A DNA stretch of 64,000 nucleotides, from contig NZ_LVWI01000002.1 of NCBI RefSeq assembly GCF_001909055.1, forward strand, positions 62,001-126,000, read 5' to 3'. Under the pieces are notes generated by a model. That model was given only the letters and a program-made list of their open reading frames with translations, did no database searches and was not told the origin of the DNA. The translations under genes were made by a program, and so were the position numbers. Below, piece after piece: positions 57,152 through 64,000 of this stretch; within the stretch, counting starts at the first letter, position 1; the number at the start of each line of letters is the position of its first letter. The stretch is from Paenibacillus helianthi. Its GTDB lineage: Bacteria; Bacillota; Bacilli; Paenibacillales; Paenibacillaceae.

Positions 57152-58703
57152 TGTACTGATTGTGGATGATGAGCTGGCGATCCGTGAGGGACTTGCGGCA
57201 CTGCTGGATTGGGAGAGCCTGGGCTATCAGGTCGTTGATACTGCAGCGAACGCCATAGAAGCGAAGCAAAAATATGAGCTCTATTCCCCGGATCTGATGA
57301 TTGTCGATATCCGGATGCCCGGCAGAGACGGTCTGGAGCTTATTCAGGAGCTGCGGGAAGATGACCCGGAGATGCACATCATCATCCTCAGCGGGTATGC
57401 GGATTTCAGCTATGCCAAGCGTGCGATGACTTTTGGGATCGACAATTATCTGCTGAAGCCGGTGGACGAGGATGAACTGCATCGTTATCTGTCCACTCTG
57501 TCCGCAGAGCTTGCCGCACGGGTCGTCCACCGGAAGAAGCATGCCGCCGTCAAAATATGGAGCCGGGAAATGCTGGTCCAGTCCCTGCTGATGGAGAACA
57601 ATCCGCAGGCATCGCCCTCCATGGATGCATCGGTGCTGGAATCCGGCCTGCTCTGGGATTCCTATCAGGTCGTCCTGATCCGGCTGCTGCTTCAGGACCA
57701 CGCGGACAACGGCCCTTCAACGGCTGTCAAGACGAGGCTTGCGGCCAGCTTCGAAGAACAGGAGTGGGGCATTGTCTTCTCACTGGACTCTTATTTAGGC
57801 GTTTTGCTGCAGCCTTCGTTTCAGAAGGAGCTTGTACGCAAACTGATGGTCCAGAATATTCAGGAAGCTGTAACCGCCCAAGGGCTCGACTGTATCATAG
57901 CCGCGGGCGATATGGTGGACACGCTGCAGGAAGTCCCCCGCTCCCACCAATCGGCGCTGGCCCGGATGAAGGAGCATTTTTTCTACGATGAGCCGGGGAT
58001 GATCGGACCGGACTCCCTCAAGCTGAAGCAAGGGCTGCCTGTAAACAGCGAGGAAGTGGAATCCGGCCTCACGTCTGTGATGGAACGGCTGTTTTTTGCC
58101 ATGGATATCGGGAGCCGTGAGGTCCTATCCTCTCTGATCGGGGAAGCCGGAGAGCTGATGATCGCCGCCTGTTATTCTGAAATGGCGATAAAATCGCGTT
58201 ATGTACGCCTGGTCACCTATCTGATCAACAAGCTCTCACTCCATTACAGGGAGCTGGACCAGCTGCATAGCGGAATGGATGAGCAAATTGAGCAAATCTA
58301 CAAGCACACCTCCCTGTCCAGGCTGCAAGCGCATGTCATACATCTTCTGGAGCAATATGCAGGCGGAATAGCCCATGACGATATGGAGGTCTTAATGAAA
58401 CGGATGCTGGACCTCATCCACCGCCATTCCCATGAGAATCTGAAGCTGGATACACTGGCCGAAGTGTTCACTTACAGCAGCGCCTATCTGGGCAAGCTTT
58501 TCAAGAGCAGCACGGGCCTTTCCTTCAACAGCTATCTGGACAAAGTCCGCATCGAAAGAGCCAAGGAACTGCTGGACCAGGGCTGTAAAATCCATCAGGC
58601 CGCAAGCGAAGTCGGCTTCAGCGATGTGGATTATTTCCGGGAAAAGTTCAAGAAGGTTGAAGGCGTTTCCCCCTCCGACTATCGCAGAAAAAGCTCTGTA
58701 TGA
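57144..58703 (+). CDS. YesN-type response regulator with AraC domain
   Basis: A 519-residue regulator. The receiver domain carries LIVDDE, the phospho-acceptor Asp in DLMIVDIRMPGRD and NYLLKPV; the C-terminal AraC domain ends IHQAASEVGFSDVDYFREKFKKVEGVSP. It overlaps the kinase gene by 8 bases. A 124-base gap with a cre-like site separates it from the importer operon, which it probably activates. Confidence 0.93.
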   Translation: MYSVLIVDDELAIREGLAALLDWESLGYQVVDTAANAIEAKQKYELYSPDLMIVDIRMPGRDGLELIQELREDDPEMHIIILSGYADFSYAKRAMTFGIDNYLLKPVDEDELHRYLSTLSAELAARVVHRKKHAAVKIWSREMLVQSLLMENNPQASPSMDASVLESGLLWDSYQVVLIRLLLQDHADNGPSTAVKTRLAASFEEQEWGIVFSLDSYLGVLLQPSFQKELVRKLMVQNIQEAVTAQGLDCIIAAGDMVDTLQEVPRSHQSALARMKEHFFYDEPGMIGPDSLKLKQGLPVNSEEVESGLTSVMERLFFAMDIGSREVLSSLIGEAGELMIAACYSEMAIKSRYVRLVTYLINKLSLHYRELDQLHSGMDEQIEQIYKHTSLSRLQAHVIHLLEQYAGGIAHDDMEVLMKRMLDLIHRHSHENLKLDTLAEVFTYSSAYLGKLFKSSTGLSFNSYLDKVRIERAKELLDQGCKIHQAASEVGFSDVDYFREKFKKVEGVSPSDYRRKSSV

Positions 58704-58715
58704 ACTCTTTTTTTC

Positions 58716-58730
58716 AGAAAACGCTTACGA
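58716..58730 (-). promoter_or_regulatory. cre-like site before LplABC-like operon
   Basis: Read on the minus strand, TCGTAAGCGTTTTCT matches the CcpA consensus except at one position. It lies about 100 bases before the first permease gene. Confidence 0.5.
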
Positions 58731-58827
58731 AAAAAGCGGATTCCTCCCGGTTTTTTAAATCAAATGTTCGGGTGTTTCCCGGATTGCCCGTGGATTATGA
58801 TAAGGCCATATCGAAGGAGGGACATAA

Positions 58828-59784
58828 ATGAAAGCGATTACCGCTAAAGTCGAGCCGGTGCCTAAGAAGCCTGCCTCACGCTTTTGGCCAAAGTTCCTGG
58901 AGCAGAAATATCTCTATATGATGTCTGTTCCGTTTGTGCTTTGGGCATTTGTATTCAACTACCTGCCTTTGTGGGGATGGACGATGGCGTTTCAGAAATA
59001 TAAGCCGGGTAAATCCTTTTTCGAGCAGAAATGGGTCGGGCTGAAGTACTTCAAGGAGCTGTTCCAGGATGAGCAGTTCTTCAACGCCCTCCGGAACACA
59101 CTGGCAATGAGTATCATGGGCCTGCTGGCCGGATTCATTATTCCCATTATCTTCGCCGTCCTCCTGAACGAGTTGCGGCTGATGTTTCTGAAACGTTTTG
59201 TACAGACGGTCTCCTATCTGCCCCACTTCGTGTCCTGGGTGGTTGCTGCCGGGATTATTACCAAAATGCTCTCTACCGACAATGGTGCGGTTAACGACCT
59301 GCTGATGAGTCTGCATCTGATTAGCGAACCTATCCAATTCATGGCCAAGGGCAACATGTTCTGGGGCATCGTCACCGCTTCCGATGTCTGGAAGGAAACC
59401 GGCTGGAACACGATCATCTATCTCGCGGCCATCTCGGGCATCGGCCCGGAGCTGTATGAAGCAGCAAGAGTAGATGGTGCCAGCCGGCTGCAGCAGGTGC
59501 GGAACATTACCTTACCGGGTATCCGGACGACGATTGTAATCCTGCTGATCATTTCCATCGGCCACTTAATCAGTATCGGGTTCGAGAAGCAGTTCCTGCT
59601 GGGCAACAATCTGGTGCGTGACTATTCCCAGACACTGGACTTGTACGCACTGAACTACGGGCTCGGCATGGGACGCTTCTCCTTCGGTACAGCCATCAAC
59701 ATCTTCAACTCTGTGGTGAGTGTGATTCTGCTGTTCGTCGCGAACGGTATTTTCAAAAAAATAACCAAGGAAAGCATCATTTAG
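58828..59784 (+). CDS. ABC transporter permease (LplB type)
   Basis: A 318-residue membrane protein with six hydrophobic segments; FNYLPLWGWTMAFQKYKPG near the start and the EAA loop YEAARVDGASRLQQVRNITLPG are typical of LplB. GGAGG lies 9 bases before the ATG. First gene of permease-permease-binding protein. LplB-type systems carry complex sugars or oligosaccharides; the ATPase is not encoded here. Confidence 0.93.
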   Translation: MKAITAKVEPVPKKPASRFWPKFLEQKYLYMMSVPFVLWAFVFNYLPLWGWTMAFQKYKPGKSFFEQKWVGLKYFKELFQDEQFFNALRNTLAMSIMGLLAGFIIPIIFAVLLNELRLMFLKRFVQTVSYLPHFVSWVVAAGIITKMLSTDNGAVNDLLMSLHLISEPIQFMAKGNMFWGIVTASDVWKETGWNTIIYLAAISGIGPELYEAARVDGASRLQQVRNITLPGIRTTIVILLIISIGHLISIGFEKQFLLGNNLVRDYSQTLDLYALNYGLGMGRFSFGTAINIFNSVVSVILLFVANGIFKKITKESII

Positions 59785-59793
59785 GAGGCCCTT

Positions 59794-60696
59794 ATGCTGA
59801 ATAATAAACTGGCCACCGCGTCCTGGTCGGACCGCATCTTCGATTTGGTAGTCTATGTTGCGATTACCGTGGTGACCATCGCCACGTTATATCCTTTTCT
59901 GAATGTGCTGGCGATTTCTTTTAACGACTCTACGGACAGCATCAAAGGCGGGATTACCGTTTTTCCCCGCGTGTTTACGTTCAAGAACTATGAGACGATC
60001 TTTGCCTATTCCGGGCTGATGACCGGTCTCAAGATTTCCGTTCTGCGTACAGTCATCGGCACGATCCTCGGACTGGTCAGCGCCTCTATGCTGGCTTTCA
60101 CCCTGAGCCGTGTGGACTTTCAGGCACGCAAGCTCGTCTCTACTTTTCTGGCACTGACAATGTATGTCTCGGGCGGTCTGATTCCCTTCTACATTCTGAT
60201 CAAGAATCTGCATATGATGGGGACCTTCGGCGTATATGTCCTCCCCGGTCTTGTCAGCGCATTCAATGTATTCGTCATCCGTTCCTTTATCGATGGCCTG
60301 CCTTACGCCTTGCAGGAATCCGCCAAGCTGGACGGGGCCAATGACTTCACCATTTACTGGCGTGTCATTCTTCCGCTGACCAAACCGGCGCTGGCGACCA
60401 TCGCCCTGTTCCTGGCCGTCGGCCAGTGGAATGCCTGGTTCGACACCTATCTCTACAACGGTTCCAAGGACGGGCTGACTACCCTGCAGTTTGAGCTGAT
60501 GAAGGTCATCCAGAGCACGACCACCAATGCGGATAATTTCCGCGGCCGCAATATGACCGAGGTGATGGCGCAAATTTCCCCTGAATCCGTCAAAATGGCG
60601 ATCACGATCGTGGTTACCGTTCCTATCCTGGTCATCTATCCGTTTCTGCAGCGCTACTTCGTCAAGGGCATGACGCTGGGTTCAGTAAAAAGCTAG
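59794..60696 (+). CDS. ABC transporter permease (LplC/YtcP type)
   Basis: A 300-residue membrane protein with six hydrophobic segments, the EAA loop QESAKLDGANDFTIYWRVILP and the end GMTLGSVKS usual for the LplC partner. It follows the first permease by 9 bases with GGAGG between them, so both are made together. Confidence 0.93.
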   Translation: MLNNKLATASWSDRIFDLVVYVAITVVTIATLYPFLNVLAISFNDSTDSIKGGITVFPRVFTFKNYETIFAYSGLMTGLKISVLRTVIGTILGLVSASMLAFTLSRVDFQARKLVSTFLALTMYVSGGLIPFYILIKNLHMMGTFGVYVLPGLVSAFNVFVIRSFIDGLPYALQESAKLDGANDFTIYWRVILPLTKPALATIALFLAVGQWNAWFDTYLYNGSKDGLTTLQFELMKVIQSTTTNADNFRGRNMTEVMAQISPESVKMAITIVVTVPILVIYPFLQRYFVKGMTLGSVKS

Positions 60697-60771
60697 TCCG
60701 CTTGCGGTATCATCAGGCTTTGCCTGTGTATACAATACATTTTTGACGAGAAAAAGGGAGGGTTTCTATTC

Positions 60772-62523
60772 ATGACAAGAAAGAAAGTGAAACCGTACGT
60801 GCTGCTGATGGTCTTGACCTTGCTCCTCAGTGTGCTGGCAGGCTGCAGTGGTTCGGGCAATAAGAAGAATACGGCAGACAACGCCGAGGCTACTAAGGCT
60901 GCTAATGGAGGCAATGCCAGTCCAACTGCAGAGGCTACGGCGAAAGCCGAAGATTTAAGCCCTCTCACACTCTCCTTCTTCGCAGAAGATCCGAATCCGA
61001 ACTGGAATAATATGAAGGACGATGTCAGTAAACAGATCACGGAAAAAACTGGCGTTACTCTCGATGCGGAATTTGCTGTGGGCGACCCGCAGCAAAAAAT
61101 CGCCCTGATCGCAGCAGGCGGCGAATATCCCGACATCATCTCCGCCAAAGCCGATATCGGCAAACTGGTCGATGCCGGAGCGGTGATCGATCTGACGGAA
61201 CTTATCGATAAATATGCGCCCAACATCAAGCGTGTGCTCGGCGACAACCTCGCCCGGGCGAAGTATACCAATGAAGACCAGTCCATCTATGCCATTCCGA
61301 CCTGGGCAGCGGTAGATGAGAAGAAATTCGTGGCCGGCGGCGGATTCGAGCTGCAGCACCGGGTGGTGAAGGAAGCCGGATATCCGGAGATGAAGACGGT
61401 TACGGATTATGAAAATGTGATCAAAGCCTACCTGAAGAAGCATCCGACCGATGAGAACGGCAACAAAAACATTGGGGTCTCCCTGAACGCGGATGACTGG
61501 CATATGTACATTTCTGTAACCAACCCTGCCGTGTCCACAACGGGCGGCTCGGATGACGGGGAATACTATGTTGATCAGGAAACACATGAAGCGATCTACC
61601 ACTTCCGCCGTCCGGAAGAGAAAGAATATTTCCGCTGGCTGAACCACATGAATGACATCGGCCTGCTCGACAAGGAAAGCTTTGTGCAGAAGTATGACCA
61701 GTACAAAGCCAAAGTCGCCACCGGACGTGTACTTGGCCTGATTGACCAGGACTGGGACTTCAATGACGCCCAGCAGGCACTGAAGACAGCAGGCAAATTT
61801 GAGCAGACCTACGGTCACTATCCGGTAACGCTAAAGAAAGAATATAAAGAAACCAGCTTCTGGCCTACCGGCTTCATGGGCGGTTACGGGATCTCGATTT
61901 CCAGCACCAACCCTGATCCGGTCCGCACCATCAAGTTCCTGGACTACCTTGCATCCGACGAAGGACAAATTCTGAATAACTGGGGCATTGAAGGCAAGCA
62001 TTATAAGGTCGAGAACGGCAAACGGGTGGTTCCTGCCGATGTTCAGGACCGGATCAATAATGACAATACAGCATTCACCAAGGAATCAGGCATCGGCTTC
62101 TATTGGAATATGATGGTCCACTATGGAGACGGAGCCAAGGATTCGACCGGCAACTATTACACCAAGAACTTCCCTGAACAGCTGGTGCTCGGCTACAGTG
62201 ACGTTGAAAAGGAAACCTTAACGGCCTACAAAGCCACCACCTGGAAGGATCTCTTCCCGAAAGAAGAAGAATTCAAGGAAAAAGCATATGGAGCCGCATG
62301 GAACATCGCCATTCCGGGCGAGGATGAGGTCTCCATTCTGGGCAACAAAATGAGAGACATTACGTGGAAGCGCATCCCTCAGGCCATTCTTGCCAAACCG
62401 GCTGACTTCGATAAAATCTGGGATGCCTACATGGCAGATCTAGACAAAGCCGGAGTGAAAAAAATGGAACAGGGCTATACCAAATTTGTGCAGGACCGTG
62501 TTGCATTGTGGAGCGGTAAATAA
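60772..62523 (+). CDS. Solute-binding lipoprotein (LplA type)
   Basis: A 583-residue lipoprotein, longer than the CUT1 binding proteins elsewhere in the window, as usual for LplA. Signal MTRKKVKPYVLLMVLTLL, lipobox LAGC, then an Asn/Ala/Glu-rich linker. The mature domain has LTLSFFAEDPNPNWNN and the extended C-terminal lobe. GGGAGGG precedes the ATG. Last gene of the importer operon, ended by the hairpin at 62588. The ligand is not visible; no glycosidase is in this operon. Confidence 0.93.
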   Translation: MTRKKVKPYVLLMVLTLLLSVLAGCSGSGNKKNTADNAEATKAANGGNASPTAEATAKAEDLSPLTLSFFAEDPNPNWNNMKDDVSKQITEKTGVTLDAEFAVGDPQQKIALIAAGGEYPDIISAKADIGKLVDAGAVIDLTELIDKYAPNIKRVLGDNLARAKYTNEDQSIYAIPTWAAVDEKKFVAGGGFELQHRVVKEAGYPEMKTVTDYENVIKAYLKKHPTDENGNKNIGVSLNADDWHMYISVTNPAVSTTGGSDDGEYYVDQETHEAIYHFRRPEEKEYFRWLNHMNDIGLLDKESFVQKYDQYKAKVATGRVLGLIDQDWDFNDAQQALKTAGKFEQTYGHYPVTLKKEYKETSFWPTGFMGGYGISISSTNPDPVRTIKFLDYLASDEGQILNNWGIEGKHYKVENGKRVVPADVQDRINNDNTAFTKESGIGFYWNMMVHYGDGAKDSTGNYYTKNFPEQLVLGYSDVEKETLTAYKATTWKDLFPKEEEFKEKAYGAAWNIAIPGEDEVSILGNKMRDITWKRIPQAILAKPADFDKIWDAYMADLDKAGVKKMEQGYTKFVQDRVALWSGK

Positions 62524-62587
62524 GAGCAGAGTACACCAGCAAAGGGCGGCGTCCATCGCTTTAAGCCCATCCTGCTCAAAATAACAT

Positions 62588-62625
62588 GGGGTGCCCCAAA
62601 GTCATTTCATGCTTTGGGGCACCCC
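62588..62625. terminator. Terminator between convergent genes
   Basis: GGGGTGCCCCAAAG (62588-62601) and CTTTGGGGCACCCC (62612-62625) form a perfect 14-base stem. It serves the importer operon on the plus strand and the YfcC gene on the minus strand, although T-runs are weak. Confidence 0.75.
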
Positions 62626-62641
62626 TGCTTCATATTATTCA

Positions 62642-64000
62642 CTACATGCCCACAGCTGAGGAAATTGCAGCAAAAACCGCCGCCACCAGCCAGAGAATCG
62701 GAAACAGCTTGAGAATCACCTTCAGCCATTGTCCAAAATTGATACGACCGATGGCCAGACCTGCCAGCAATACCCCGCCCGTTGGAGAGATCAGATTCGT
62801 CAATCCGTTTCCGAACTGATATGCGGTTACTACCGCTTCGCGGTTAACGCCTACAAGATCGCCTAAAGGTGCAAGCACAGGCATCGTTAAAGCTGCTTCC
62901 CCCGATGAAGAAGGGACCAGGAACGTTATAATATTATGAACAATCAGCATGATGGTGGTGAATAGGTAATTCGGCAACCCCTCAAGCATGGTTGCAAGCC
63001 CGTTTAGAATAGTATCGATAATCATCCCGTTCTCTGCAACGACGAGAATTCCCCGGGCCAGGCCAATGATTACAGCAGCGTAGATAAATTCTCCACAGCC
63101 TTTGACAAAATTCTCGGCGATTTCCTTCTGGTTCATCCGGGTGACAATACCCGAAAAAATGCCAAGTGCAAAGAAAAGTGCGCCAATCTCAGTCATATAC
63201 CAGCCTTTGTTCAATATCCCCCATACAATAAGCCCCAGGGTGACGATAAAGCCCCCAATAATGAGTTTATCCCGGTTCGAGAAACTAACGACTATCCCAT
63301 CGGTATCCTTGATAAAATGCTGACGGTTAAGAATATCGTTCTGGAAGACTACCGATCTCTCCGGGTTCTTCTTCACCCGATGTGCATACCACATGGTAAA
63401 ACCGATTGAGATCGCCGTAAAAACAACCCATTCAATAAATCTCAGCCATAACTGCGGATTACCCTGCACGCCTGCTACACCTTGTGCAATCAATACAGAG
63501 AACGGATTGACGGTTGATCCGACATAGCCGATCTGTGTTCCGAGGAAAAGGATGAGGATCGCCGTCATGGAGTCAAAGCCCAGGGCAAACATCAGCGGGA
63601 TAAAAATAGCGTACAGCGGAATGATCTCTTCACTCATCCCAAAGGTGGAACCCCCCAGGCTGAAAATCACCATGGCGATCGGAATCAACAATATTCCTTT
63701 AGTTTTGAGCCTGCCGGCTAAAGCCATGAGCGCTCGGTCAATCGCCCCAGTCTGCAGAATGATTCCAAAGGCTCCGCCTACGATCAGGACGAAGGCAACA
63801 ACATCGGCAGCATTGATAATGCCTTCCATCGGCGCACTGGCAATTTGGGCAAATCCTTGCCTCAAATCCCCTTGCTCACTGATTTTGGGAACGGTATGAT
63901 AGGTTCCCGGGATAATGGCTGTCCGGGAAGACCCGTCCACCATAACCTCCTGCCGGTCGAATTGGCCGCTCGGGACAATCCAGGTTAAACCGGCAATTGC
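62642..64000 (-). CDS. YfcC-family transporter, N-terminus outside window
   Basis: The frame stays open through the right edge (453 codons visible), reading AIAGLTWIVPSGQFDRQEV at the edge, so only the first membrane helix is missing. It is a membrane protein with about 11 segments and two inverted halves. Motifs AFVLIVGGAFGIILQTGAID, SLGGSTFGMSEEIIPLY and VPSSSGEAALTMPVLAPLGDL are typical of YfcC/ArcD-like members of the ion-transporter superfamily. Relatives carry basic amino acids or carboxylates; substrate not determinable here. It is convergent with the importer operon. Confidence 0.88.
   Translation of the reverse strand, partial: AIAGLTWIVPSGQFDRQEVMVDGSSRTAIIPGTYHTVPKISEQGDLRQGFAQIASAPMEGIINAADVVAFVLIVGGAFGIILQTGAIDRALMALAGRLKTKGILLIPIAMVIFSLGGSTFGMSEEIIPLYAIFIPLMFALGFDSMTAILILFLGTQIGYVGSTVNPFSVLIAQGVAGVQGNPQLWLRFIEWVVFTAISIGFTMWYAHRVKKNPERSVVFQNDILNRQHFIKDTDGIVVSFSNRDKLIIGGFIVTLGLIVWGILNKGWYMTEIGALFFALGIFSGIVTRMNQKEIAENFVKGCGEFIYAAVIIGLARGILVVAENGMIIDTILNGLATMLEGLPNYLFTTIMLIVHNIITFLVPSSSGEAALTMPVLAPLGDLVGVNREAVVTAYQFGNGLTNLISPTGGVLLAGLAIGRINFGQWLKVILKLFPILWLVAAVFAAISSAVGM

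Noticed and set aside
60955..61818. A 287-codon minus-strand frame
   Set aside because: Antisense shadow of the LplA-type binding protein; no ribosome site or family pattern.

Overview
The window looks like a chromosomal segment of a Paenibacillus-type Firmicute. The inference rests on Gram-positive AGGAGG-type ribosome binding sites, lipobox solute-binding proteins without ATPases beside their permeases, YesM/YesN-type two-component pairs, CcpA-like cre sites, and a GH52/GH67/GH43 xylan set like that of Geobacillus and Paenibacillus. No rRNA, tRNA, CRISPR array or intact insertion sequence was seen.

Layout. (1) 1-8185: a minus-strand operon of sugar-binding lipoprotein, two permeases, GH127 beta-L-arabinofuranosidase and a DUF5695-like secreted protein that runs off the left edge, with a divergent AraC regulator. 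(2) 8629-13274: a 1,399-residue eCIS-effector-like scaffold with an AT-rich nuclease-like tip, overlapping a CPCC-type immunity candidate; no injection apparatus is present. (3) 13595-21919: GH78-like rhamnosidase and its ABC importer, divergent from a YesM/YesN pair, bracketed by two related hairpins. (4) 22045-27674: a PucR gene fragment, a TetR-controlled ABC-2 exporter with a striking twin operator, a pentapeptide-repeat protein and a PadR/DUF2812 pair.

(5) 28120-36835: about 8.7 kb of low-GC, minus-strand orphan Rhs/WapA C-terminal modules. Rhs core fragments, toxin tips and immunity genes alternate. Many toxin parts are frameshifted or truncated while most immunity genes are open, and repeated CCACATGG hairpins separate modules. 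The clearest pair is a RES-domain toxin followed by a small protein resembling the toxin-binding half of Xre/MbcA antitoxins. No full-length Rhs/WapA gene is present.

(6) 36879-52246: a hemicellulose region. It holds a frameshifted GH2 gene, a NIF3-like protein, GH67 alpha-glucuronidase, GH52 beta-xylosidase, an AraC regulator, GH43 beta-xylosidase, a YjhG/YagF-type xylonate dehydratase, an IclR regulator and a YagE-type 2-keto-3-deoxy-pentonate aldolase. Together they could release xylose and glucuronate from xylan fragments and split xylonate to pyruvate and glycolaldehyde. (7) 52620-55152: a LacI regulator divergent from a GH1 6-phospho-beta-glucosidase. (8) 55364-62523: a second YesM/YesN pair and an LplABC-like importer. 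(9) 62642-64000: a YfcC-family transporter cut by the right edge.

The accessory interest lies in the two polymorphic-toxin loci: the eCIS-like orphan effector and the Rhs module graveyard. Protein families are named from remembered motifs; no search was run.
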